From the IMG/VR virus record IMGVR_UViG_3300028840_003297, positions 1 through 43,144 of that record: a DNA stretch of 43,144 nucleotides; one strand, 5' to 3'. The notes under the pieces were generated by a model. That model had not been told where the DNA came from. It saw only the letters and a list, made by a program, of their open reading frames with translations, and made no database searches. This DNA comes from a virus. The position numbers and the translations under genes are program-made. This document shows positions 32,366-39,800 of this stretch, in pieces. Position 1 is the stretch's first letter, and each line of letters starts with the position of its first letter.

Positions 32366-33091
32366 TTAGTCTCTCTTTTGATATTGACGCACTTGTTTGA
32401 TAAAATCAACCGGTTCTTCCTTATTTGGCTCAGTTACAGTGTCACTACTTGGTACATGTGTCACACCAGCAGTAACTGCACCACCTGTCGGCAATGATTT
32501 TTCCATTCCAAGTTGCTTCCTCAAAATACTCCCAACCTTATTCAAACCTTCCTGCAATGGTAAATCTTTAAATGCAGGATCAGGTGCATATTTTGAAATT
32601 AACGCATTCATCAATTCCTGCTTGCCTGCCAGATCGGGATTATTCTTGTAAAAACTATTTATTGCATCTGTTTGTTCTTGTTTCCAAGCAAGTTCAGACG
32701 TAACATGATCGATTGCCTCTTGCTTTGCTTGTTCTTTAGCTTTAGCAAGTGCTGCAGCTGGATCATTAAAAAACTCTTCTTCAAGTTCTTTCATCGGATC
32801 AACTTTAGGCACAGCTTCACCAGTAGGTTGCGCCTCTTTTAATCCTTGAGCATAAGCTTCTGCTGCGGCTTTCTGACTTTGTAATTGGTTAACAAAATCA
32901 GTCATTTCTTCTTTAGTTTCGAATTCTTTTCCTGCTACTTTAAAAACTTCCTTCTGAGGAAGTGACGTGGGGGAAGTAGCAGACACCTCGGAAGAACTTG
33001 GAGACCCTTCCTTGGAATCCTCCCCCGCGTCTAGATTCATAAGTTCAGTACCATCAGTTATGTGTTCTTTATTTTCGGTGTCTGCTGCCAT
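32366..33091 (-). CDS. Scaffolding protein
   Basis: A 241-aa, highly charged, helical protein with an acidic disordered start (ENKEHITDGTELMNLDAGED), a phage-type scaffold segment (FKVAGKEFETKEEMTDFVNQLQSQKAAAEAYAQ) and helices ending in a Lys-rich tail (VDFIKQVRQYQKRD). It lies directly upstream of the capsid gene, the canonical place for a scaffold that guides procapsid assembly and then leaves. Start overlaps the previous stop by one base. Confidence 0.75.
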   Translation of the reverse strand: MAADTENKEHITDGTELMNLDAGEDSKEGSPSSSEVSATSPTSLPQKEVFKVAGKEFETKEEMTDFVNQLQSQKAAAEAYAQGLKEAQPTGEAVPKVDPMKELEEEFFNDPAAALAKAKEQAKQEAIDHVTSELAWKQEQTDAINSFYKNNPDLAGKQELMNALISKYAPDPAFKDLPLQEGLNKVGSILRKQLGMEKSLPTGGAVTAGVTHVPSSDTVTEPNKEEPVDFIKQVRQYQKRD

Positions 33092-33348
33092 TATTTCGGG
33101 CCTCCTTTTAATAAATCGTTTTCTAGTCGGGCACGTTTCTTAACAGCCCGCATAAACTTATTCTCAATCTCATCAAGCACAGCAAGCTTTGCCGCGTCAA
33201 GTGGATTTGTAGTACCTTCCCGCACACTCAAAACAATACTATTTACTGTTTCTCGTTTCATTGCATGAATAACATCTTTGAGTACATCCCAAGCGAAAGT
33301 AAGTTTTCTAGTATCACTAACGAGATCAATAACGTCTGCTTGCGCCAT
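33091..33348 (-). CDS. Hypothetical helical protein between portal and scaffold (85 aa)
   Basis: An 85-aa helical, charged protein (LVSDTRKLTFAWDVLKDVIHAMK; LAVLDEIENKFMRAVKKRARLENDLLKGG). Overlaps both neighbours by one base, so it is translated together with portal and scaffold. It may be an assembly chaperone or minor head protein; no family is recognised. Confidence 0.6.
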   Translation of the reverse strand: MAQADVIDLVSDTRKLTFAWDVLKDVIHAMKRETVNSIVLSVREGTTNPLDAAKLAVLDEIENKFMRAVKKRARLENDLLKGGPK

Positions 33349-35213
33349 TAACCACCTCCAGTAGCTCGACTCGGTGGAAAGTCTGGTTTAGGTATTCCAC
33401 CTTCCTCCTCAACCCTTTCATTAACAGCAGCACCAGCTTGCGGAATATTAGATTGCATATCTGGGCCCCCTTGTGGCTCTGGCCCCGCTGCTATCTCTGC
33501 TTCATCAAGCTGTAATTTTTCTGTATTTATATCTAGCGATTTCATAACTTCATCAAGAAGCTTATTAAAATCAAACTTCTGTGAAAACGCTTGCATCAAG
33601 ATTTCACTAGATCCAATAGTCTGCAACAAGCCCTGAATCTTACGAAACTCCTTAATTTTATTAAGAGTTCTAGTAATTCCAAACACTCTAAACTTAAGTC
33701 CATTGACAGTTTCTGCAAATCTTTCTTCAGGCGAAATACTTTGAACTAAATCTGCCCTTGGGCCCAGAATTGCTTTAACATCCTCAAAATGAAGATCATT
33801 CATATGTTGCGCAATTGTCATCCAAGATCTTTCAACAACTGCCTCAATAAAACTAACTTCAATGTTTTTCGCCAGTCCCGCAAACACCCCCGTAATAGAT
33901 TGCGAAGCTTCAACAACTTCAGTCGCTTTCACACTACGAGAGGGGAGCACCCCAAGTCGCAAATCATTCGTAAACGCACTCTGGTTGAACTCGCTGCTCA
34001 TGGCGTTGTACATATTAAGTGCTTCAGCAGGTACGGAACTTGTATCAACCCGTTCAAGTACCTGTGCGCCAGGTGGCATCGCTTGCGTAACTGCTAAACT
34101 TGTTCCTGGTGGTATACCTCCACTAATTTGCTCGGGATCATCTAACCATTCAGGACGATATTGTTTAATTCCGTGCACTCCCATCATCGCACCATCAACC
34201 ATCAAATTATAAAGTTCATTCATAGCCATATTGTGACGAGTAGGTGCATCCATAACAGCTTTATGCCAAACAGAATTGGGAACTCTTTCAATTGGTGTAA
34301 CTACGAAAGGAGACTTCTGATGCCACAAAGGGTTTGGAGTGGGCTTCTGTATGAGCGTCTTTTCATCCGCAACCGTTGCAACAATGTTTTCGTAAAGTAA
34401 CTCACCAGTAGTAGGATCAACAATATTTCCCCAAAACTCGTCAAGAACAATAGTTGACCTTTTACTGCCACCTTCTGTGGTATTTTGCGCAGTTTCTGTA
34501 TGTTTGTCTCGTTCTCTCTCACTTAACAATCCGCTACTTGGTTGCAAGGATTTAACCGCTTCTAAATCATAGGTAGACCCTGGCATCTTAGCAAGTTCTA
34601 AAAGCTTATAATAATCCATCTCAATTCGCTGGATCTCATACAAACCCCGTCCAGTTGGATCTGGATACCAATCCTCTTGCCGCACCAAATCAATACACAG
34701 TTGCCAAACCTTATTTTCTTTTTCCACTAGACGTTTTTTGATGTTAATTCCGTCGACTTCATCTCTAACAATAAATTGTGGTTTATTGACAAACTTGCCA
34801 TGCACCTTCGCAATCATAAGAGAACCAAGAAGTCCAAGTTTAAGTGCATCACTAACTTTAGTATTAAAACCAACAAGTTCAAGTTGTCGTTTCGTTAATC
34901 GTCGCACATCCTCTGGACTAATTGTAAGTGCTTCAGGTGCAATACCAGGAGCAGTATCAACTCTAAACCAATCACCAATATCAATAAGCCCTTGTTGAAT
35001 GAACGCAGAAATTTGTTCTACAGCAAGATTTACCTTACCCAGAAATTCCTGACTTTGTCCTTCAACCTTATGAAAGTAACTAGAGCGCAAATGAAAACAA
35101 TCGAAGTTTAATCGATTAAGATCCATTCGATCTCGTTTAGCATCATAGGCTTCGTCAAAATAATTACGAACAAGTAATACTATTTCTTCTTTGGTTTTGG
35201 TGCCATTCGCCAC
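33348..35213 (-). CDS. Portal protein
   Basis: A 621-aa portal. Signature parts: an N-terminal helix (EEIVLLVRNYFDEAYDAKRDRMD), stem-wing segments (WYPDPTGRGLYEIQRIEMD; VLDEFWGNIVDPTTGELLYENIVATVAD), the PNSVWHKAVMDAPTRHNMAMNELYNLMVDGAM helices and a C-terminal Ser/Pro/Gly-rich tail. It forms the ring through which DNA enters and leaves the head. GTG 35213 is chosen: GGAG lies 7 nt upstream, and it overlaps the terminase nuclease gene by 34 nt. Size is in the usual range for podovirus portals. Confidence 0.82.
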   Translation of the reverse strand: MANGTKTKEEIVLLVRNYFDEAYDAKRDRMDLNRLNFDCFHLRSSYFHKVEGQSQEFLGKVNLAVEQISAFIQQGLIDIGDWFRVDTAPGIAPEALTISPEDVRRLTKRQLELVGFNTKVSDALKLGLLGSLMIAKVHGKFVNKPQFIVRDEVDGINIKKRLVEKENKVWQLCIDLVRQEDWYPDPTGRGLYEIQRIEMDYYKLLELAKMPGSTYDLEAVKSLQPSSGLLSERERDKHTETAQNTTEGGSKRSTIVLDEFWGNIVDPTTGELLYENIVATVADEKTLIQKPTPNPLWHQKSPFVVTPIERVPNSVWHKAVMDAPTRHNMAMNELYNLMVDGAMMGVHGIKQYRPEWLDDPEQISGGIPPGTSLAVTQAMPPGAQVLERVDTSSVPAEALNMYNAMSSEFNQSAFTNDLRLGVLPSRSVKATEVVEASQSITGVFAGLAKNIEVSFIEAVVERSWMTIAQHMNDLHFEDVKAILGPRADLVQSISPEERFAETVNGLKFRVFGITRTLNKIKEFRKIQGLLQTIGSSEILMQAFSQKFDFNKLLDEVMKSLDINTEKLQLDEAEIAAGPEPQGGPDMQSNIPQAGAAVNERVEEEGGIPKPDFPPSRATGGG

Positions 35214-36142
35214 AATCTATCTCCAATTCTTTCTGTCTCGGTCTCCCACGTCTTTGGTGGACCCAGTTCAGTTTTACCTAGGTTATTTTTCGCATCCATA
35301 AAAGTATAATGCGGGCTAGGTACATGAAAAAATTTATCCTGCCTATCTATAATATTTTTAACACCAGCACACACGTATTGCAAAGCATCGTGTGGATGTG
35401 AATGCTCATCTTTTAGTGGCCTAGGGTTCATACTTTCAATATCGTTCATCCGATCAGGATATCTATAACCACCTTTGAAACCTCTGGCAAGTACTGGACA
35501 ATATTGTAAACTAAGTTGCAAACAGCCACTGTCTTTAACTCTTCTCGTTAAAAAATGTTCTACAGAAGTTCTTCGCGGTTCAAACGCAACAGGTCCAGGA
35601 AAAGGATTTAATTTATAACTAGTTAACACATTTGCACAACTAGTCATATCCGTTTCACTTCTCTTATAACCTGCCGGATCAATATAATCCCGATAATCAT
35701 GTTTCTGATCAACCCATTCCGGATAAAGCACTTTAAGATGTTGCAACACCATCGGAACAAACTTTGTCGCACTCATATTCTGCGCAACAAATTCTCTCAT
35801 AATAACAAGTACATCACCTTGAAGTTGTGCAACCACACACGCAGGTGTAAGTCCAAAATCCCAACCTCTCAAAAGTGGAAGTCCAGATTGGGGAAGAAGT
35901 TCACCCTTCACTCCGTGAACTTCTTCATTGTAATCCTCATAAACAGGAAGTCCCGCAAAACTTTCCCATTGTAATTCATACTCTTGCAAGTACTGACGTA
36001 TTGGCATACTAGCTTTAATGCGTGCCCAATAATCTTCACTTTGTTTCTTTTCATCAGCACTATAGTGAATCTGATAAATCACAAATTGATTTTTAGGATT
36101 TCTCCAAAGCTCAATCCCTGTCATCGGAAATTTATGATCCAT
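35180..36142 (-). CDS. Terminase large subunit, C-terminal nuclease half (split gene)
   Basis: A 320-aa protein equal to the second half of a terminase large subunit. The RNase H-like nuclease acidic residues are visible: D95 in LRGWDFGLTP, D155 in DYIDPAGYK and D252 in HSHPHDALQY. Residues 5-35 (FPMTGIELWRNPKNQFVIYQIHYSAD) correspond to the linker after the ATPase domain in intact homologues. It has its own strong ribosome site (TAAGGAG, 10 nt before ATG), so it is made as a separate polypeptide. It cuts concatemeric DNA, presumably with the ATPase half. AT-richer than the ATPase half. Confidence 0.85.
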   Translation of the reverse strand: MDHKFPMTGIELWRNPKNQFVIYQIHYSADEKKQSEDYWARIKASMPIRQYLQEYELQWESFAGLPVYEDYNEEVHGVKGELLPQSGLPLLRGWDFGLTPACVVAQLQGDVLVIMREFVAQNMSATKFVPMVLQHLKVLYPEWVDQKHDYRDYIDPAGYKRSETDMTSCANVLTSYKLNPFPGPVAFEPRRTSVEHFLTRRVKDSGCLQLSLQYCPVLARGFKGGYRYPDRMNDIESMNPRPLKDEHSHPHDALQYVCAGVKNIIDRQDKFFHVPSPHYTFMDAKNNLGKTELGPPKTWETETERIGDRLWRMAPKPKKK

Positions 36143-36320
36143 GTTGACTTTGCTCCTTAACTCAGCTTATCATTATCATGTTTCTTTTTTATTTTTTAAC
36201 CGTTTTTCTTTTTTCTTTTGTTAAACACAAAAGGCATAAAAAATCCCGGTTCGAAAATAACAAAAGGGACAGGGGAGGAGACGCACTGGGTGCTCGACAT
36301 CTGGTGCGTCTTTGTTTTCA
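36143..36320 (-). other. 178-bp region separating the two terminase halves
   Basis: No open reading frame of note. On the late mRNA it begins after TAG-TGA, forms an 8-bp hairpin AGACGCAC/GTGCGTCT (36279-36286 with 36304-36311), passes through a C-rich then A-rich stretch (GAAAAAAG-type runs), and ends with the ribosome site of the nuclease half. It separates a C-rich from an AT-richer region. No group I intron core or intein motif is recognisable. It may attenuate transcription, or mark an insertion or recombination scar. Confidence 0.6.
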
Positions 36321-37001
36321 CTATCTTACATCCAACTGATCGAATACAAGTGACTTGAAAAATCCGGGACCGGGACTACTGATTGCAGTAAACCTTCCAC
36401 CACCTTCTAGTGTCGGAAAAGAAGCGGAATACATTTCTTGAGCGTTGTCCCAGAATGCCATTTCGTCTGCGAGTATTCCAGAAAATGTGAACTGACGGAG
36501 CTGGTCCGCCCCACTCGGGAAACCCATAATTTTGCTTTCTATCTGCGGGAATGATAGCTCACAATATTTGTATTTCCATTCGGGCACCAAGTCGGGCGGC
36601 AGCCCCTCAAGGTTTTTCAAAATGAAAACGGCCCGCTTGATTAGGTCGTCGGAGTCATCTTCCTTTTTGGAGACGATTGCATTGTTGCGACCAATGTGGA
36701 ACATGGTGTCCCAAAGGTAGAGGATGAGATTGCTCCAGGTCATGAACATTCGTCGGGATTTTGGGACCGCGATGAAATGCTCACGAACCCAGAGCTTGAA
36801 ATAAAGTTTGAGGTACTCTTGGTGAGCGGGGAACCGCTTGATGGGGTTGGCGGGGTCCACTTCGTCCTTGGTGTTGACGTGCCGAACGGCGAATTCCCAG
36901 GGGTCGTTTCTGACGAGCTGGAAATCGGATAGGATTTGGGCGTCAGAATTAGAAGAGGAGATTGTCTCCCTTTTTGCGTCTGCCTCGCTTAACTTTTCCA
37001 C
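36321..37001 (-). CDS. Terminase large subunit, N-terminal ATPase half (split gene)
   Basis: A 226-aa protein equal to the first half of a terminase large subunit. The Walker A is of the deviant type without GKT (VPKSRRMFMTW, 79-89), followed by AIVSKKEDDSDDLIKR, Walker B GILADE (175-180) and the coupling motif ISSP (207-210). It powers DNA packaging with ATP. It ends LVFDQLDVR, where intact homologues continue into the linker and nuclease. GTG 37001 start overlaps the 66-aa gene by 53 nt. Coding strand is C-rich (line 36721-36780: plus strand G 19, C 11), unlike the nuclease half. Confidence 0.85.
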   Translation of the reverse strand: MEKLSEADAKRETISSSNSDAQILSDFQLVRNDPWEFAVRHVNTKDEVDPANPIKRFPAHQEYLKLYFKLWVREHFIAVPKSRRMFMTWSNLILYLWDTMFHIGRNNAIVSKKEDDSDDLIKRAVFILKNLEGLPPDLVPEWKYKYCELSFPQIESKIMGFPSGADQLRQFTFSGILADEMAFWDNAQEMYSASFPTLEGGGRFTAISSPGPGFFKSLVFDQLDVR

Positions 37002-37149
37002 GTTTTAGTTCCCTGTATGCTTTCAATTGACGAAGTTTGCGGCGGGGGTCGAGGAGATCCACTTGGATCCCTGAGGTATCTTCTGCCCAGGGGCTCTCAA
37101 GGGAGAGTCGGGGCGATTTGCGTTTTTTACGTTTTCCCATTCGGGCCAC
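36949..37149 (-). CDS. Small basic hypothetical protein (66 aa)
   Basis: A 66-aa, strongly basic protein (GKRKKRKSPRLSLESPW; RRKLRQLKAYRELKRGKVKRGRRKKG) that is mostly disordered. It overlaps both neighbours. The charge would suit nucleic acid binding during packaging, but overlapping frames and low complexity leave some doubt that it is real. Confidence 0.45.
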   Translation of the reverse strand: MARMGKRKKRKSPRLSLESPWAEDTSGIQVDLLDPRRKLRQLKAYRELKRGKVKRGRRKKGDNLLF

Positions 37150-37342
37150 CTCCAGATTTTAGTATAGCAGAACAGCGGGCAGCTAATGCTCGGAGTTTGT
37201 CGGAGATGGATTCGGATGTCGAGTTGAAATTTTCAGTTTCTGTTTGTGATTGTGTGGCATGGGGCGATGCGTAACGACGGGACTCGGTGCGCTTGAAGCG
37301 ACGAAGTAACTCGATTTGTGATTGTGTGAACTTTTTAGTCAT
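37127..37342 (-). CDS. Small hypothetical protein downstream of TerS (71 aa)
   Basis: A 71-aa polar protein (SQIELLRRFKRTESRRYASPHAT, ESISDKLRALAARCSAILKSGG). It overlaps the small terminase gene by 8 nt and the basic 66-aa ORF by 23 nt. The ribosome site AGGAGAACC is present before ATG 37342 (GAGGAGAACCTGGATG). Unknown role; position suggests packaging. Confidence 0.55.
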   Translation of the reverse strand: MTKKFTQSQIELLRRFKRTESRRYASPHATQSQTETENFNSTSESISDKLRALAARCSAILKSGGGPNGKT

Positions 37343-37856
37343 CCAGGTTCTCCTCTAGCCATGAATCGAGTTTGTCGGGGTTATTTTGTGATTGTTGGGG
37401 TAGGGGGAGGGCTGGGACTGCGGCGGGGGTTGATTCGAATACTTGTTTTTCTTGCTGTTTGTTGAGGAGGCCCACGGAGTCAAGTGCTTCAAATAATTCG
37501 CGGATGGAGGATTTCTCGGACTCGCCGGATGGGCGGGGTTTTCCGAGGATTCGGTCCATGAAGTCATGTGCTGCGGTGAGTCTAGTTGCGGGGGGTGTGT
37601 CGGGGTCGTCCATTATGGATTCTGCGGTGTCTACGGCTTTTAGGCCGGTCTTTTTGATGCGGGATTCGAGGTTGTGACCGTAGATCTGGGCGCGCTTGGC
37701 TTCTATGGATGATTTTATGGTGGAGTCGTTTAGGAGGGCGGAGACGCGATTGGGGGAGAGGCCGGAGGCGCGGATTATTTCTTGCTGCGTCATTCCTGTG
37801 GCGGCAAAATATATTAAATTTCTCATGTTGTTGGTTAGTCGAGGTTTTTTCGCCAT
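37335..37856 (-). CDS. Terminase small subunit
   Basis: A 173-aa protein opening the late block. Residues 1-50 are a DNA-binding HTH (LIYFAATGMTQQEIIRASGLS followed by NRVSALLND), residues 55-125 a helical oligomerisation part (ESRIKKTGLKAVDTAESIMDD; RLTAAHDFMDRILGKPRP), and the tail is acidic (LDSWLEENLDD), probably contacting the large subunit. It recognises the phage packaging site. The gene is extremely C-rich on its coding strand. A minus-strand extended -10 lies just upstream (37875-37883). Confidence 0.8.
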   Translation of the reverse strand: MAKKPRLTNNMRNLIYFAATGMTQQEIIRASGLSPNRVSALLNDSTIKSSIEAKRAQIYGHNLESRIKKTGLKAVDTAESIMDDPDTPPATRLTAAHDFMDRILGKPRPSGESEKSSIRELFEALDSVGLLNKQQEKQVFESTPAAVPALPLPQQSQNNPDKLDSWLEENLDD

Positions 37857-37874
37857 AAATGCTTTCTAACTTAC

Positions 37875-37883
37875 ATTTTAGCA
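37875..37883 (-). promoter_or_regulatory. Minus-strand extended -10 (TGC-TAAAAT) before TerS
   Basis: On the minus strand TGC-TAAAAT runs 37883 to 37875, 19 nt upstream of the TerS ATG. No -35 match at 17 bp. With the similar site at 37939-37947 it may drive the late block. Confidence 0.4.
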
Positions 37884-37938
37884 TATGGGAAGTATGATTC
37901 GGTGCGGCATTATTGAATCTAGTTGGAGTTTTGGGAGG

Positions 37939-37947
37939 ATCATAGCA
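37939..37947 (-). promoter_or_regulatory. Minus-strand extended -10 (TGC-TATGAT)
   Basis: On the minus strand TGC-TATGAT runs 37947 to 37939. A good extended -10, about 83 nt upstream of the TerS start, immediately downstream of the G-rich hairpin element. Candidate main late promoter. Confidence 0.5.
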
Positions 37948-37955
37948 GAAGCACA

Positions 37956-38036
37956 GGGGTCCTACGCACTCCTTGTAGGGGTGTAGGGGGGTAGGGTCAT
38001 ATATAGCCCCCCAGAAGCTCTGGGCACCCCCTACAA
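37956..38036. other. G-rich multi-hairpin element beside TerS (origin, pac or regulatory candidate)
   Basis: Plus-strand G tracts GGGG (37956), GGGG (37978), GGGGGG (37986) and GGG (37994) could form a G-quadruplex. TTGTAGGGGTG (37973-37983) pairs with CACCCCCTACAA (38025-38036) with one bulge. Inside, G6 (37986-37991) can pair with C6 (38007-38012), which competes with the perfect hairpin CCCAGA/TCTGGG (38010-38024). A T7 run follows at 38044. Such switchable structure next to the small terminase gene is unusual. Confidence 0.6.
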
Positions 38037-38310
38037 TCGCATCTTTTTTTACCCTAGTCCACCTGCATACCCTTGCATTGAACTCATCCAGTGCTCAATA
38101 CGCTCTTCTGACAGTGAAACAGTGTCCCTAACCCCATAAATTCATACTGTCAAAGGGTAATATGACACATACGGGGCAGCTTTTCGGAAAAATTAAAACC
38201 TTCTTTAACGCGCGTGCTCCTCTATATAAGAATAATAATTTATGACACACTGCTCATTTTTTCTACATATAGACAATTAATTTTTTTCCAAAAAGCTAGC
38301 CTCTACATCT

Positions 38311-38350
38311 CACATTACCCCTGGCCCTTCGGGCCAACCACATTACCCCT
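38311..38350 (+). repeat. Two 12-bp direct repeats flanking a hairpin, upstream of the early promoter
   Basis: CACATTACCCCT occurs at 38311-38322 and 38339-38350 (28 bp start to start). Between them is the perfect palindrome TGGCCC-TTC-GGGCCA (38322-38336). The second copy ends on the first base of the -35 hexamer, so a bound regulator would contact RNA polymerase directly. Confidence 0.65.
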
Positions 38351-38378
38351 TGACAGTCCCATATCCTTTTGCTACTAT
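38350..38378 (+). promoter_or_regulatory. Strong rightward promoter (TTGACA-N17-TACTAT)
   Basis: Consensus -35 TTGACA (38350-38355), 17-bp spacer and TACTAT (38373-38378) preceded by TGC, so it is also extended -10. It is the best promoter in the window. The 5' leader forms the perfect hairpin CAGGCC-TTAC-GGCCTG (38391-38406) near its very start, likely protecting the mRNA. Confidence 0.85.
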
Positions 38379-38390
38379 GAAACTAGCAGA

Positions 38391-38406
38391 CAGGCCTTAC
38401 GGCCTG
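38391..38406 (+). other. 5'-leader hairpin of the early transcript
   Basis: CAGGCC (38391-38396) and GGCCTG (38401-38406) enclose the TTAC loop, about 6 nt after the predicted start of transcription and 10 nt before AAAGGAG. Typical of stabilising 5' stems. Confidence 0.6.
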
Positions 38407-38427
38407 AAACCTCGAAAGGAGACCCAA

Positions 38428-38688
38428 ATGAAACACACTCCCGGCCCCTGGAAAATTTCATACATGGTTGAAACAAGCGATTCATCACAAGAACCAAACG
38501 CATACTCATACGTCATTAATCATGGTGATATTGAGTTGGAGCAGCATAAAGCCAACGCCACCCTCATCTCAGCCGCCCCCGACATGCTAGAAGTCCTAAT
38601 CTCAATAGCCCACGACCCCGGTTGTCCAGAACACGTTGTAGCTTGCATTGCTGACGTCGTAGACAAAGCCACCGGAAAGGAAAAATAA
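38428..38688 (+). CDS. Conserved phage-type protein (MKHTPGPW family)
   Basis: An 86-aa protein whose opening MKHTPGPWKI and central ISAAPDMLEVLISIA are typical of a large family of small phage and prophage proteins of unknown function. ATG 38428 is set by AAAGGAG 8 nt upstream. First gene of the early operon under the strongest promoter, so it is probably made early and in quantity. Confidence 0.8.
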   Translation: MKHTPGPWKISYMVETSDSSQEPNAYSYVINHGDIELEQHKANATLISAAPDMLEVLISIAHDPGCPEHVVACIADVVDKATGKEK

Positions 38689-38690
38689 CC

Positions 38691-38897
38691 ATGAGCCACC
38701 ACGAAACCGAAAAATACTATGAGCACCTAATAGAATCCCACATCTCCCTAATCTACTGTCTCCCAACCGAAAACCTTGAAGCCGAGGGCTACCACTGCAC
38801 CAATCCCGCTTCCACCTCTGACATCTACAATGCAATTGACGCCGCCCTTTCCCGAGGCCACGACACCATCTACATCCACAACAAGGAGTACAAATAA
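38691..38897 (+). CDS. Hypothetical early protein (68 aa)
   Basis: A 68-aa protein (HHETEKYYEHLIESHISLIYCLP, SDIYNAIDAALSRGHDTIYIH). Possibly a small alpha/beta domain. No ribosome site stronger than AAGGAAAAAT before ATG. It shares its last base with the next start. Confidence 0.6.
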   Translation: MSHHETEKYYEHLIESHISLIYCLPTENLEAEGYHCTNPASTSDIYNAIDAALSRGHDTIYIHNKEYK

Positions 38898-39082
38898 TGA
38901 AATGCCAAGAATGCGACAAACCATTAGACTGCGACGAAGAACTCGCCGCCAATGACGGCAACCACCTCTGCTACCGGTGCCGCAACCAAGACGAAATCTA
39001 CGAGCGCCACAAGGACTTCCTCATGTTCGACCGTCCCTGCCCTGCGCCACAAGAACCCCAAGAACCAAAGGAGCTAAAATGA
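38897..39082 (+). CDS. Small zinc-ribbon protein (61 aa)
   Basis: A 61-aa protein with CQECDKPLDC and HLCYRCRNQDE, i.e. two CxxC knuckles about 20 residues apart, forming a zinc ribbon, followed by a charged helix and a Pro/Glu tail (PCPAPQEPQEPKELK). The ribosome site AAGGAG is in the end of the upstream gene. It may bind nucleic acid or a host protein such as RNA polymerase; that role is inference. Confidence 0.7.
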   Translation: MKCQECDKPLDCDEELAANDGNHLCYRCRNQDEIYERHKDFLMFDRPCPAPQEPQEPKELK

Positions 39083-39516
39083 CTCAACCCCAAAAAACCA
39101 CACCAACCCTAGACCTCGATGACCCCAAAGTCCGCGAAATCATTGACTCCATGCTCTACCTCCTCAACTTCCACTGGTCCAAATTCAAAGAACCAATGGC
39201 CTCCAACAAGCTCTCCGGCCGATTCGCCCGCAAGCTCTACACCCACACCTCCTACACAGACTTCCTCCCCTTCCTAAACGACCTCCACGCCACCGAAATC
39301 ATCCACCGAATCTACGGCCGCGATTCCTCCGTCTACATCTACCCCCCATTTTTCTGGCAAATCCTAGAAATGGACCGCTGTGGCATCCACGAAGCATTCA
39401 TCAACTACACCACCCGCAAAAAGGGCAGTGCCCGTTCCCACTACGTCGACGAATACGACACCCTCCTCGAAAAAGCCCTCCGAACCCTAGTAACCTCAAA
39501 AAGGAGTCCCCAATGA
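39079..39516 (+). CDS. Hypothetical early protein (145 aa)
   Basis: A 145-aa protein from ATG 39079 with AAAGGAG 7 nt upstream, overlapping the zinc-ribbon stop as ATGA. It is a helical, aromatic-rich soluble protein (LYLLNFHWSKFKEPMASNKLS, YTDFLPFLNDLHATEIIHRIYG). Its DNA shows the extreme C bias of this region (line 39241-39300: 30 C, 4 G). No family recognised. Confidence 0.65.
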   Translation: MTQPQKTTPTLDLDDPKVREIIDSMLYLLNFHWSKFKEPMASNKLSGRFARKLYTHTSYTDFLPFLNDLHATEIIHRIYGRDSSVYIYPPFFWQILEMDRCGIHEAFINYTTRKKGSARSHYVDEYDTLLEKALRTLVTSKRSPQ

Positions 39517-39800
39517 ATCCTAAAATACTACTAATCCTTATTTTACTTTCGTCCAGTGCAGCAACTACATCCTACGCATCCTGCTCCACAATCTACAAGT
39601 GCTGGGGTTTCACCTGCCGTTGGGTCTCAACCTGCGACAATTCCAACTCTGCATTCGGGACAAACTCTCTCAACACCATCAACCCCGAGCCATCCCCATT
39701 AACCCGACCGCAATCACCATCCCTATACAATCTTCCAAAGTCCAACACCACCAACCCATTCGACACCAACCAAAAGGAGCGTTACCAATGGAAAAACTAA
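39513..39800 (+). CDS. Secreted/periplasmic small protein with signal peptide
   Basis: A 95-aa protein with signal peptide: MNPKILLILILLSSSAATTSYAS, with cleavage likely after SYA. The mature part has four cysteines (SCSTIYKCWGFTCRWVSTC), likely disulfide-bonded, and a Pro/Asn/Ser-rich tail. AAAAAGGAG is 7 nt upstream. Possible superinfection-exclusion or envelope-modifying role; unproven. Confidence 0.65.
   Translation: MNPKILLILILLSSSAATTSYASCSTIYKCWGFTCRWVSTCDNSNSAFGTNSLNTINPEPSPLTRPQSPSLYNLPKSNTTNPFDTNQKERYQWKN

Larger units (their letters stand above)
37857..38427. promoter_or_regulatory. Divergent control region (about 570 bp, no genes)
   Basis: No convincing coding frame. From left to right it holds two minus-strand extended -10 sites, a G-rich multi-hairpin element (37956-38036), a T7 run, scattered short direct repeats (TATGACACA at 38161-38169 and 38241-38249), an AT-rich stretch (38221-38290), two copies of a 12-bp repeat, a hairpin, and a near-consensus rightward promoter. 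Coding strands on both sides run away from it. It is the likely seat of early/late control, and perhaps of the replication origin or packaging site. Confidence 0.75.

Noticed and set aside
36143-36320. Group I intron or intein between terminase halves
   Set aside because: 178 bp is shorter than usual introns, no recognisable P3/P7 core, the second half has its own strong ribosome site, and no intein motifs exist.
37956-38036. Rho-independent terminator in the divergent region
   Set aside because: A T7 run follows on the plus strand, but no plus-strand gene or promoter lies upstream; structure is more complex than a terminator.
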